Part shown: piece after piece, positions 33,272 through 45,208 of the stretch | Layout of the letters: every line of letters begins with the position of its first letter | Position numbering within the stretch: position 1 is the first letter of the stretch | Assembly: GCA_020284085.1 (NCBI GenBank) | Contig: JACEVL010000006.1 | Location: 1,474,280-1,538,279 of the forward strand | DNA from: Aporrectodea caliginosa | Taxonomy: Eukaryota; Annelida; Clitellata; Crassiclitellata; Lumbricidae | Direction: 5' to 3' | Length of the DNA stretch: 64,000 nt | Position numbers and translations under genes: made by a program | Notes under the pieces: model-generated | What the model was told of the DNA's origin: nothing | Databases searched by the model: none | What the model saw: the letters and a program-made list of their open reading frames with translations, nothing else

Positions 33272-33779
33272 GTATAACTTTTGGTAACAGCGATCATATA
33301 AACAGCTAGGACAGATGAGGCAAATGCATTGGCATTGAGTATCCCACAGCTATAACTTCATTTTATAAGAGTACAGGATTGAGCAGAGAGTTAAGAGCTC
33401 CTACAAAACTTTTCATACATCAATTTGCAACAAAGATTTAACATCAACTGACCAAACGGAGACTTTTAATTTCTTAAAAGCGACAAGCATGCCCTAACAA
33501 CTCATTGTGAAGTGCACCATTAGAAAGGAAGAAACACACCGCTTCACTTTACAAAACTTTTGTACTTTCGTCCAACATACATACTTTTTACCCCAAACTC
33601 TTTGACGACTAATACACTGGAAAGTGACATACAGATAAGAGCTACACGAGAAAAAGACACCCCACACACAAGATCAAAAAGCCTCTAAAGTTTCAAAAGC
33701 CTCGTGGATCCTCACCTTTGTCCAATGGACCGTGATTACAGAATGACGCACTGCGATAGCCCTGCTAAAAAAATTCCTA

Positions 33780-34030
33780 ATTAGATTAGACTACAAGGAA
33801 GAGTGTGAAAAGAGTCGAGGCAAGAGTTGATTAGACTACAAGGAAGAGTGTGAAAAGAGTCAAGGCAAGAGTTGAAGGAAACACTTGAAAAGCGAAGAAC
33901 AACAGATGAAGACAAAACACAGACAGGACGCTGTAGATAGAGGAAAACGTAAGAGAACAAAACAGAGATCAATGATTTCTACTCAGACGGTGAGATAATA
34001 CAAATGCGAACAACAGAGATCAACGATTCT
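33780..34030. repeat. Two short tandem duplications
   Basis: A 47-bp segment (ttagactacaaggaagagtg...) is repeated twice at 33785-33873. Another of about 55 bp (acagagatcaa...) is repeated at 33962-34050. Confidence 0.8.
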
Positions 34031-34345
34031 CTACTCAGTGAATGAGACAATAAAAATGCCAAATAGAAATAAGGTGTAAGACAGGTACACAGGAAAGCAG
34101 AAACAGATAAGACAGTTGGAGGCTAAAGAGAGAAAGGGAAATTCAGGAAGCTAACTATATGAACATCTGAAACAATTCAACCTAATGACTTCAATACTTC
34201 CATATAACAATTATCATAATAATAAAAATACTAATACTAATACTAATAATAATAATAAGGCAGCAGTAATTATTATTATTATTATCATCATTATTATTTT
34301 ATTATTTTATTACCAACATGACCATCATTCATTAGCTATACACCT

Positions 34346-34530
34346 GATTATTTCATATTTACCCAAGGTAAGTGTAATCCATCAGGAATGAATGAATAAA
34401 TTACTGTATTATTATTAATAATAATACAGTAATTTTTAGCCTCACAAAATAATACAAGGAATCATGGTGATTTTATATTCCTGATGGATTACACTTACCT
34501 TGGGTAAATAATGAAAAATAATCATTATAA
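34346..34530. repeat. Long palindrome/hairpin in AT-rich microsatellite
   Basis: The arms at 34346-34390 and 34484-34530 (acccaaggtaagtgtaatcc and its inverse) flank an inner perfect palindrome around 34409-34440 (ttactgtattattatta and inverse). It could extrude as a cruciform and is bounded by AAT/ATT repeats (34200-34310 and 34590-34620). Confidence 0.75.
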
Positions 34531-34941
34531 AAATGATGGTAATAAACTAATAATAATAATTACAACAATTTATATCGCACCGTAACATGGCCATGCCGTT
34601 AATAATAATAATAATAATAATGACGACAATTTATATGGCGCCGTAACACGGCCATACCGTTACAAGGGCGCCTCACATACAACTAATCAGTGGGATACGC
34701 CTTGGCAAACAAACAAGGGTGCCTCACAAAACTAGCAACATAATCTACAAGGCATCAAGCACGGAATTTGATGACATCGGATATTGGCGCATAAAATCGA
34801 TGGTCACTCTAAGAGTCACTCTAAGATAAAACTATAGTGAAATATCCCAAGTCCATTAGAGAAGCCCTGTCAAAATCCATCAGAATAGTGATAGCTGAAA
34901 ATACAATACAAACGGGTCCAAGCATAACTTTTGTTGCATAC

Positions 34942-35098
34942 CTCGGAAGATGTTCCTCCAGGTTGATCAGATTCGGTCCTTTGTACCATTGCAGGGATGG
35001 TTTAGGATTTCCACAGGCCTTACAGATCAGCTTGACTCCCTCTCCCTCGGGCACCGTTTTGTTCAAAGCGTGCGGTTCGATTTCAGGAATCAGACAGT
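34942..35098 (-). CDS. FGFR: FGFR-like receptor exon: first half of Ig domain 1
   Basis: A 157-nt minus-strand exon (2 nt + 51 codons + 2 nt). A strong pyrimidine-rich acceptor (TTCTTTTTCAG) precedes it and the donor is CCGAG|GTATGC. The residues include V-P-E-G-E-G-V-K-L-I-C-K-A-C-G-N-P-K-P-S-L-Q-W-Y-K-G: the first Ig cysteine, the G-N-P-x-P turn and the invariant Trp of an I-set domain. The G-x-P-x-P-x-x-x-W-x-K spacing is usual in FGFR and related receptors. It enters in phase 1, which matches the signal-peptide exon at 52873-52984, and exits in phase 2 to match the exon at 32467-32591. The domain is extracellular and would be N-terminal in the receptor. Confidence 0.8.
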
Positions 35099-36098
35099 CT
35101 GAAAAAGAAGAAAACACGTCCAGAATAAAAACCGAGACGTGGTGCTGCAACCTTGTACCTGTGCTCGCAACACAAACCACAGAACTAGCGCACCTTTGGA
35201 CTTCATCTAGACACTTTTCCCACTGAGGCAGTATTGCGTTGCTGGGAACAACCCTGAGGGTGACCAGAACACCTGGATGGATCAAATCGGACCAGCTGGA
35301 AATTGAAAACTACCAAAGGCCTGGAAGCGGATTGAGATTCCACTCTGATCGGTGCCTGGTATGTAAGACAGTTCCATAGAACTCAGAATGTCATATCAAC
35401 AAGAAGAGAAGGCATTGTTAGATCCTTTGTTTTTTTATTTTTATTTGCAGTTATTATGCATGCAAGATGAGTAAAGCTAAATAACAGGCATGGGATGTGT
35501 GTGTGTGAACAATTGCCGAGGGACTGTTGCAGGGAGTTACCTCAGTAGTCTGGAACCTAGTCATTGCCAGGCAAACCAATGTACCACTGCTAAACAAAGC
35601 ATTGTATGTCCCAACACTGAGCAACGACAAAATTCACCCAAAATTAGTTAACAACATTTGTCTGAACTAATCTAAACATTGGGCATCCAGTTAGAAGACA
35701 TCTCACTCTACCTACTTACTCACCAGAGTTAAATTGGTCTCCTGGGAAAAAATTGTTCAACAGGTCATCCACCAACATGGCTGATTTTCATTCATAGATG
35801 TAAATATTGAATGTCAAAAGGTAAGGTAAGGTCAGGTCGTAGGCCCTGGCACCCATAAGATGTCGTTAATTACTGGAAAATAACTAATGATGTAAATATT
35901 GATTATTTCATAGTGACCAACCATAGCCTCAAAATTATTTACAAAGGGTTAGCCTAGTGCTTTATGGATTTTTCACCCACAGAAAACATGCCAACTAAAT
36001 GTTATTCACATTTGCTAATGTTTAAAACCATTGGCAATAGCTATTTAAAACCACTATAACAGTATCGTAAATAGATTCTTTGCAACAATTAGCCTACA
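35099..36098. other. Intron 1 of the FGFR-like gene, no feature
   Basis: AT-rich sequence with short GT runs near 35500. I see no exon or repeat of note. Confidence 0.5.
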
Positions 36099-36341
36099 TT
36101 AAAAGTCCGACATCAACTCCATATGTCCCAGTTTTATCACTCTGTCAATATGGCTGCCATTGTTAGATAGGTAAAGTTCTGTTAAACCAAGTTTTGTACA
36201 AGGGTTCAAGGTTTGAGACAAATTCTGAATTGAGTTAAAACCTGCATTCATCAAAATTAAGGTCCACTTGAAATTAAGTGTAATAACATTCAAGACATCC
36301 ACAAAATTAATGTCGTCTTTTATTTTATCAGATCTCAGCAA
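36099..36341 (-). pseudogene. Possible leucine-rich-repeat fragment
   Basis: An 80-codon minus-strand ORF holds F-N-S-I-Q-N-L-S-Q-T-L-N-P-C-T-K-L and then L-T-E-L-Y-L-S-N-N. This fits the N-x-I-x-x-L-x-x-x-L-x-x-C-x-x-L-x-x-L-x-L-x-x-N pattern of SDS22-like LRRs, with a two-residue disruption between K-L and L-T. No clean splice sites were seen. It abuts the inverted-repeat end at about 36340. It may be a captured exon or decayed copy. Chance resemblance is possible. Confidence 0.3.
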
Positions 36342-36344
36342 CTC

Positions 36345-38700
36345 GTCGCATGAGAAGTAGACTGTTCTATGCGCACTTTTGGTGAAACGGAGAAAATCGA
36401 AAAAGAAAGTTTAGTGACTTAGAATTTAGTACTGAAAACTCTTTGGTTGGACAAAATAGAGAAAGAATGTTTAGAAAACATTTATGGGGACATCGGCAAT
36501 TTTAAGCAATCACGACGATTGAAGCCTCTTGCATAAGAAAACATAATTTGAAGGCAACTTTTAGAATTTGTTCAAATAGAACAAAATATTACAGAAATAG
36601 CTCTATACAATTAAATGTTATGATGATTCGTCATTACATGGAACATTATAATTATTAGCGAAATGAATTATGACTGTCGCTGTAATTATTTATAAAAGTA
36701 CATTATATAATAATTCTAGAGAAAAAGCTATTTTTTGTAATATCATTTTTAACTGTGATACTTGCTATCATTGCATAGGCCCTCTACAATAAACAATCAC
36801 CTCCCTCTACAATAAACTTGTCTCTGCCATCTCTCATCAACAAATCTCCTGTCTCTGCCTTCTTGACATTTCTGCAGCCTTTGACACCATCGACCACAAC
36901 ATATTACTCCAAAGACTGTCTTCCTGGTTCGGTTTCACTGACACTGCTCTCCTCTGGATTCAGTCCTATCTGTCTTCCCGCTCTTTCTCCGTTAAAACAT
37001 CCGAAACTTCATCCCAAGCATGTCCTCTCACCAGTGGTGTTCCGCAAGGTTCTGTTCTGGCCCCTATTGTTCATCCTTTACACTACTCCACTCAGCTCAC
37101 TCATCAAAGCATCCTCGGTTGACCATCACCTATACGCTGATGACACCCAATTATTCATTTCATTCTCTCCAAGCAACTTCTCCGACTCCATAGATCATCT
37201 TCTCCATGTAGTTACCCAAATCTCTTCCTGGATGACATCAAATCTCCTATGCCTGAACTTCTCTAAAACTGAATTTATACTTATAGGCCTCCGTGAGCAA
37301 CTTAAGAAAATCCCAGATCCATCTATTTCCATCAACCTTGACTCTGCACCTACCCACACATTCACTGCAAATTCTCCTGTCCACAACCTTGGTGTGATTT
37401 TTGACCAAAACCTCAGCTTCGCCGATCACATCACCCATCTTTCTCGCTCTTGCTTCATGCATATCCGTGACCTCCGTAGAATCCGCCCTATGCTTGACTT
37501 CAAAACTGCATCCACAATAGCTACATCTATAGTTCACGCTAAATTAGACTACTGCAATTCTCTTTTCCTAAACATAGATATCACTCAAATAAACCGCCTC
37601 CAAGCAATTCAGAATGCCCTAGCCCGTGCTGTCACCAAAACCCCCAAATACCATCACATCACTCCTGTCCTCGAATCACTCCACTGGCTCAAAATTCCTG
37701 AACGAATAGAATACAAAATCTCACTCACGTACAACACACTTCAAACCTCCCAGCCCTCCTATCTCCGTCAGTTGTTCACGATCCAGCCACTTCGTCCAAC
37801 CCGCTCCTCCTCCTCCCTAACACTGCTCCGCCCTTCCGTCACCTCATCATTAAAATTTTCCAATCGCTCCATAGCCATAGCTGTTCCACCTCTTTGGAAC
37901 AAACTTCCCGCCAGCACTACGACAAATATCTGACCCATCCTACGAAGTCACCAAAACTCCACCTCTCGCTATCTCTCCACAGGTCTTTCACTCGAAACTG
38001 AAAACACTGCTTTTTGACAAATCCTATCCTGAATCCAACACTTCTCCCTGCCTACCTCGCCGTCTGAACACCAAACACCATCCACCTTAGCCGCCTGCCT
38101 GTCTGCCTGCCTGACTCTCTGGATTTTGACCCCTGCCTATCGATTTTGATTTTATTGAGCGCCTGTGAATAAGCTGGTTCCCGCGACTTCGCTTTTGTGG
38201 GCGCTGTAGAGGTTCCGAGTTTACGATTACGATACGATTACGATATGTGCATTATTTTCGAATTAGTCTCTCCATTTTGTCTCTTTATGTAATATTTTTT
38301 TGATTATCCTTCTGTAACGGAACACGCTTACTATTATAATGTTCTATATGCATGTGCGAATCACAGTTTGCCGTTCAGACCACGTGACCGTAATAGAACA
38401 AGATAATCCTGAACCATGTGTATTATAATCAAGAAACAGCGTGTTCTGTAATAACCACGTGATAAAATCTCTGGAATATAATTGGTTGTGGTTCACATAG
38501 AATATTATAATGCCTATCAGTTGGTAAGAATATGCAAATAGAATAAAATACTTCTGTTCTTTTCCCAGCAAAGGCTCCACTTCAACAAGCGCCATTTTGC
38601 ACGAAGATAGAACAAATTACCCTGAATCGGACAGTGTGTCTAACTCCAATGTAAACAAAACTGCAGATAGAACACTATAATTCTCATGCGACGAACTGTC
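36345..38700. mobile_element. Possible DNA transposon (inverted ends) carrying a nested LINE
   Basis: actcgtcgcatgagaagtag at 36345 matches the inverse of 38665-38697 (gttcgtcgcatgagaattat), giving imperfect inverted repeats of about 30 bp. Between them are AT-rich flanks with repeated gaacattataat motifs (36645, 38345, 38505) and the LINE at 36785-38262. This would be a LINE inserted in an older MITE-like element. Confidence 0.45.
36785..38262 (+). mobile_element. L2/CR1-type LINE, 5'-truncated and frameshifted
   Basis: It begins inside the reverse transcriptase (L-D-I-S-A-A-F-D-T-I-D-H in one frame, about 36856-36900) and passes G-V-P-Q-G-S. It shifts to the frame of the ORF ending at 37933 near 37056, just after the G-S-V-L motif. 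The Y-A-D-D-T-Q-L-F catalytic motif is at about 37133-37156. The C-terminal region has L-E-S-L-H-W-L-K-I and V-P-P-L-W-N-K-L-P, typical of this clade. A stop at 37931-37933 cuts the end. The 3' region has gcgcctgtgaataagctgg and a tacgattacgat tail, also seen (inverted) at 51806 and 63864. Inactive because of the frameshift and the missing 5' half. Confidence 0.88.
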
Positions 38701-38884
38701 AGCGGCATGTAGCTTAATGACATAGCTCACTCATTCTTCATTTTAGCTGCTTTAATTCATTGATATGACAAGGATATATGTGACGTAATCAAAATTGCTC
38801 TCCTAGTCCTTCAACGCTCTGAAGTGATGTACAGAATTATTTTACCTCCCTTGCACATGTTCCATTACATTACATTGTCTTGGC

Positions 38885-38945
38885 AGACAGACAGACACGA
38901 CAGACAGACAGACAGGCGGATGGACGGACAGACAAACAGACGCCA
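38885..38945. repeat. (ACAG)n microsatellite
   Basis: Degenerate cagacagacaga repeats with ggcggatggacg interruptions. Confidence 0.85.
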
Positions 38946-38959
38946 GGAACTGCCTCTAT

Positions 38960-39540
38960 ATGCCTATAATCAGATAATCATAGTCACGGTTTCCAGCTCA
39001 TCCGCGCTTATTAAGGCCATAAATAAAACAACGGAAAAAGACGGACGCCCCACTACAGCCCTCAGGCAATGATCGGCGGAGAACAGGCACAACCTAAGCT
39101 CCGCAGGCCTATTCAACGGCCTCTTATGCGGCACTCCTCCGTTCCAGGAAGTATGTACTGGGCGTTCCTGGTGAAACCCATGTGGACATCGACATTCAGA
39201 GACAAGGCCTCTCGACCGATCAAGAGGGCTGAGCAAAACGCCAACGGCAGCCTCCAAGAGACGATCAACTAACAGACCCTGCTACGGCGATAGATAGCTT
39301 TATCTTAATTTGCACTTCCAAGTATCCGACAGATGCAAGGACGGACGGATGCGAGCACACATTTTGTCGATTCAGAAATTCGCAACACGTAAAGCTGCAA
39401 TACACGCGTGTACCGGAACAAACAGCGGAGTTCGTGAATACCAAACACTTCTGGAAGGTCAAAGGGCAAGCTCCATGCATCCTTTTAAACAAACATTACA
39501 CCCACGCAGGTCGAGAACAGCAACAGAACATCTTTGATTA
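38960..39540. promoter_or_regulatory. Candidate regulatory block in intron 1
   Basis: A GC-richer, complex, non-repetitive stretch with CpGs (ccgcgcttattaaggccata, gacggacgccccac) in an otherwise AT-rich 17.8-kb first intron. Short ORFs on both strands lack domains. First introns of receptor genes often hold enhancers; this is inference only. Confidence 0.25.
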
Positions 39541-42080
39541 CATCATCTGCTTTTCCCAGCGACAGTTCAGAGAATGAATGAACGTCTCAAGAAACAAAGC
39601 ACTAGCCTAATGATTACGGTGTGTGGGATGATCACAGTGCCATGAGTAAGGTCACCACTCTCTCATATTATGTTCCAACTTCTTTAATTTAAAGCAAACG
39701 TACAGCTTAAATACTACTTATCATAGTTGTTAAAAACTCAATTTAAAAAGGGGAAAACGTAGTTTTTTCAAAGAAATAAAAACAAAACAACAGGAAAAAC
39801 GAAAAAAGGAAATAATTTGACCTTGAAACAGCTTGTACTGCATTTTAAAACTAAAAACCTTGTTTACACAATTTAATTTTAATCAGCAAATATCACAACT
39901 TTTGGCCTAAAATTAAACAATATAATAACAGACAGTAAATAAAAAAAGTTACATAAAAAAACAGAAAAAACATGAAGAAAAATAAAAAAACAAAGGAAAA
40001 CAGATTTTAACTATGCTACGTATATATTCTTACATATTCTTCTGGTCAGGAAATGCGCTACTTTAAAACATCCTTTCTGCACATTCCAAACACATCGTTC
40101 TGAAAAGCACACGACTTCAGTCTGATACTGAATGGGTCCCTTATCACTGAAGACAAATACTTTTCCGGGACATCTCTGCATACAATTGTACTTGGCCTTG
40201 CTATTAGTACTTAGCCTCAGTATCAGTGCTCAGCAAATTGACCTCATGATATGAACCAAATGTTATGTGGTATATGGGCAATCGGGCATTCATTGTCAAC
40301 TGTTACCCGGTACCATTACCATAAGTTACAGAAAAACAATAGTATTTTGTTTGAACCCTATTTCGAAGAAAACGCTTTGTTATCCAGGTCATGTATAAAC
40401 TTTCACTCGTGATTTATAAACCGTCTAATCATAATATAAAACTGTTTTAAAAATCTCACTTTGAAGCAAAGCCCTCCTTTTCATCTACATGATTTATAAA
40501 CTCTAGCAAAGCTTAAATTCCTACATACTTAGTACTCATCATAGGACAAAGCCCGTTAGCTATCAACACTGAAATGCAATTACAGCTGTGCATTCTTCAG
40601 CCAAGAAACTTTGATCCTTATTTGCCAAGTGATGAAATCTTTACACACAGCCAATCTTGTAAGTCTGCCAGCAAATAACTGGAGCCTGGATGAGTTGAGG
40701 ACTGAGGCGATACGGTAACAGACAATTTTATTAAACACCCAACGCCAAAGTTCAGTAGTGACAAAACGTGCAAGTCAGTAACATCGAAGTTAGAAGTAAC
40801 TGCATCAGCAAGTATGTAATATTAAAGCTAGAAACAACAGTGTGACAAAACTGGTGAGTCTGCAATGACAAGTAGAAGTAACTGCAGCAGAAAACCAATA
40901 CTATAAAAATTACGAAAGTTCTACCATTCATAACAGTAACCAAAACGGCACTAATCCTCAAAAAGGTAGACACTGGCATTAATGCTGGTATTAGAGTTTT
41001 CTTGTGAAGTGGATAGTCTTAACAACAGATGCACTAATGATAATGTCAGGGCAAGATAGCAAGATAGACATAACTGATAACAATCAACTGTCAGCGTTAT
41101 AGCTGTTTATGGACAGCAATTATATTTATTTAACAACCACAACATATAGCAATTTAATAGTTGTAACTAAGCTGCTCAATTTTTTTATCTTCTTCTCTGT
41201 CTCTGTATGCCTCACTCTGTGTATCTGTCTGTTTATCTTCCTGTCTGTCTGTCTCTCCTCTTTGTATACACAATTATACATACATGTAGATATGCATATA
41301 TAGTGTTATATTCATTTATAAATACACATCCTGGCAGGGTTTTAGGGGTATGAAAGACATGATTCTAGAGATCACATAATTATTATTTCTAAGTGGATGT
41401 GTAATGTGCCAGTTTGCCAAGATAATGTCAGTTACAGACCAAATCAGATCAAAACAGATCTTTAAGATATTGTACGACTGGCGCCGCCTATGTAATTACA
41501 CCTCCTGACCACGTAAACCGTGGAATGCAGACAGCCAACTGCCCACAAGAGAGCGAATTGAAGAAGGCGATGAGAAAGAGAGAGAGAAATCAGTGTTGTT
41601 GGGACAAAAACTGACAAACTGATAAGCTACACCAACAGTAATTCCTTTCTGGTGCATCTTGTCAGATGAAACGACGACAGGGGATGCGGACTTCTGAGGC
41701 TGGTAAGGCAGACTTTGGAGTAGACAGGAAGATGACTGATAAATGGCACCAAGCAAGATACAGTTACTAGACTGAATAGAAGGAACACAACCACACGGCT
41801 GTGTTGTGCCGTGTGATGGACTGCACTAGTTGCTGCCCACTGGTTCTTAGTATTAGGACTCTTCTTCTATTCAAGATGACAGCATCCCAGTAGACTCACT
41901 CATCATTCTGAAGCACCACTCTTATGTCAAACAACTGTTCGAAAAAGCCACTGAAGGATGCTGCTGTTTATTCGATCAACTTTTTCACCATTGCTGGTAG
42001 TATAGGTAGCATGTAATTATAGGGGTATGGTAATTATTGTCAACCTTTCATTGGTAAGGTCTTTGGCAAACATGCTTTAA
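39541..42080. other. Intron 1, AT-rich, no supported gene
   Basis: 39700-40010 is strongly A-rich. A tandem-like region at 40740-40930 repeats agtagtgacaaaac/agaagtaactgcagcag motifs. An 86-codon minus ORF (41496-41756) has no recognised domain. Confidence 0.45.
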
Positions 42081-42084
42081 GCTC

Positions 42085-42180
42085 AGCCTCACCCATTATA
42101 TGGAAGAGTATTCCTTTACTTATAAGGTCAGCCCAAACAATCTCATCTTTCAAGAGACAGCTTAAAACTTAGTTTCCTCC
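42085..42180 (+). mobile_element. LINE C-terminal fragment
   Basis: A short plus-strand stretch encodes W-K-S-I-P-L-L-I-R-S-A-Q-T and S-F-K-R-Q-L-K-T, the W-N-S-L-P...F-K-x-x-L-K-T end of CR1/L2-type proteins. ATC/ATT repeats follow from 42240 to 42440. Confidence 0.6.
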
Positions 42181-42440
42181 CTTGACTTAGCCACTGACTG
42201 TGCCTCCAATTCGATTCAAGTACTGTCTTCTTATATTATTCATTCATGCAATCATGATAATCACGATGATGATTACTGCTACTACAATGATTTATAATTA
42301 TTCTAATTATTATATTATAATCATAATTTTTATTAACTATAGTGTCTATTATGAATATTATTCATTACTATTATCATTAGCATAATCAACACCACCATTT
42401 TCATAATTATCATTATTGTCGTCATCATCATTATTTATAA

Positions 42441-43980
42441 TTACAATTGTCATATTGTGTGCTTGTCAGGTGCAAATCAGGGCTACTTACTATTAACATT
42501 TGCCACAGAAATTTAAACTTAACAGTAAGTAACTGAGTAAGTCAGATCAAGAAACTTAGCTGAAAAGAAATTTTTCTTCCTGCAGCCATCATGCCATACT
42601 GAACAGTCTGAACTGTATTAGGTCTTGCAAGGTTTGACAGAAACATACAAATAGGTTTCTGACGTTACAAATTAAGACCTCATAACCTACCCAACGTCAG
42701 GACTCCCTCCCTCCCAAACCTCACAAATTCAGAACATCTGTGAGAACTTAATACTTGCCACAGAACACTGCTGTTCATCTCAGGTCTTCCAGTTGCCACA
42801 CCTCGCTATAATTATAGCAAGCAGTCTATAGGATGATACTTTGGCTGCATCCATCTTTGGGTTACTCTGCCTGACTTCATGACAGGCTCCTTCCCAAAGT
42901 CATATTTGTTTATTTCTCTAAACACTAAACCCTCAATGTAATCTACAGTTGCTCTTCAAATGTGCTGAATAAATCTTTAACTTCACAACATTAAATTTTT
43001 CTATAAATTGTTTGACTGTTAAATGACTATTTCACACTTGAGTGTTGAAACAAATATGTAAGAGAAAACTGCATTCCAAGTGCTTTATAAAATGGGGCGA
43101 GACCCGATTTCTTCAAATTCTTTCATCTGCATCAGTCTTTATAATAACTATCCCGATCATAAATCTCCAGCTTAGGAAAAACAACAGGTCTGTAATAACT
43201 TCAACCTTGGACCATAACGCACTGTTTATCTTATTCTTCTCGTACTCTGAAACAACTCTATATATTCCCATCCATATTTTTGATAAATTCTCAGGGTATG
43301 CCATAAAAGCTGTTTTCAGACTGTTTTCTCATTTGCAGGCAACAAAACTAAAACCACTGTCTTTTTAAACAGGCTGTTGGTTGAATTAAACTGGTTTGAA
43401 TTTCATACAGTACCCTAAAGTAATAACTCATTTATTACATGCAGCCAGCAGCAGCAGAAGCCCCGGGGCTAGGGCTATTGCCCTGGGGCTGAAGATGGAT
43501 AAGACTGAAGCACAGCAGATAACTTAAATCAATCAACCAGGCAACATTTCCTTATGAGTTACATGGCTCCAGGATGAACCGTCACAATTTCACATGACGA
43601 TCACTATCAACCACCACAATAAATCAACAATCAACTATCACCACAATCAATTGATCCATCAACATCCACCATTAATCCATCAACAAATTAACCACCACAA
43701 TTAATCAGTAAGTAATTAACCACAAATCAATCACAAGGGGACCGAGCATTAATTTGACCTATAGATTTTGTTATTCCACCTCACTTCGCTTGACCTGACT
43801 CAGAAGAAATTCTGTCTAAGTCGACGATATTGGACAATCCCATTACATGAATAGCTCAACATAATTGGAGATCTTCTTCAGGGCAAAATACTTTTTGATG
43901 TATAATGACAAAGCATAAACTGTTGGCGTTGAAAACTTGCTCAAAAGCCGACACAGTAATCGTCTTATAAGGTGCATAGG
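42441..43980. other. Intron 1, no supported gene
   Basis: Mostly AT-rich. At 43590-43730 aatcaaccaccac-type motifs form a loose repeat. A 108-codon plus ORF (43042-43368) shows no domain. Confidence 0.45.
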
Positions 43981-43988
43981 GCCTACAG

Positions 43989-45200
43989 CAGAGGTGGGCA
44001 ACTGGCGGCCCGCGGGCCGGATCCGGCCCCCGGGGACCTTTGAACCGGCCCTTGGCATGTTCTTTATATTGCACTGTACCTGGCACTTTGGGGACCTTTT
44101 ATCCGGCCCTAGTTTGGGAACCTTTTATCCGTCCCTACACAAATGAATTTCTGTACATAGACCGACATTAAAACATCTGTTTCTTATTTATTAAGAATCC
44201 GGCCTCTAGTCTATTATAGTCAACTAGTTTACTACTCAGTCATCAATGTAATCTACTCTCTAGCCTACATGAAACAAGACCATAAGTGGGTAGGTTCGCT
44301 ACTTTAGAAACCATCTATCAGAACTTTCAAACGAAGTTGCTACTGTGGGTAAATCAGATATCAAAAGGCAATAGCCTACTGTGCATTTTCCATGTTTTCC
44401 TGATTCTGCAAATAATCAAGAAGTGCACAGAACAAATAACAGTATTGAAAGTATAGTTCCAGTCCAGGTTTGCTGATTACTGCTCATGGACTAGACTTAA
44501 ATTGTTTGAATCTCCCTTTTCCATTGATGCCAATTCAACACCAAACTCCAAGTAAATGGAATTGATTGAACTCCAATGCAACAGTGAGTAAGTTGGAAAG
44601 GAAATTTCGTGAGGTACCTCTAATTCAGTCCTACAAACTGTACAATTCTCAGGATTCTAACCCTTCACTTAAATTTCATAGCCTGAAACTGCAGTTGCTA
44701 TGTTTCCATGCACGATGCACCTATATTTGTGAACAGTTCTTCTCAAAGATGAAACTAACAAAGTGCAAAAACAGATGCGGACTGGCATGCAGATGACAAT
44801 CCCTCCAATGAACTTCGAATTGCTACTTTGAACATTAAAGCAAACAACCCTGATGTGTGTCGTGAGAAGAAGTGCCAGATCTCACATTAGATATAGCACA
44901 CCAAATAAATGGATACATTGTGCAGACTAACAGTTTTATGTATTTTAAAACTGAATAAAACATATTTTTTTATTTTTAGTGTAGGACTGTAGGTATTAGG
45001 ATATATTTGATTTTTGCCATAAAAATTATCTTCATGTGCTTTAACGATTATTCAGTAATATTTAGTTTGAATAAAATTAATAGCGTTTCATTTTCTAGAC
45101 AAATGAATCTGCAAAAATTAGCTCGCGATTGGCATACGGCCTCTGAGCTGCCCATAAAACCTTAATGCGGCCCTCTGTTAAAAGAAGTTGCCCATGCCTG
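43989..45200 (+). mobile_element. hAT transposon copy with perfect 8-bp target duplication
   Basis: GCCTACAG lies at 43981-43988 and again at 45201-45208. The ends CAGAGGTGGGCAACT and (inverted) CAGGCATGGGCAACT are matching terminal repeats, followed inside by the GC-rich ggcccgcgggccggatccgg typical of hAT elements. About 44700-44860 encodes Y-I-C-E-Q-F-F-S-K-M-K-L-T-K, the hAT C-terminal dimerisation motif, then breaks down with stops. At 1212 bp it is an internally deleted, non-autonomous copy. It shares its body with 4158-5292 and 6268-6990. Confidence 0.93.
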
Positions 45201-45208
45201 GCCTACAG

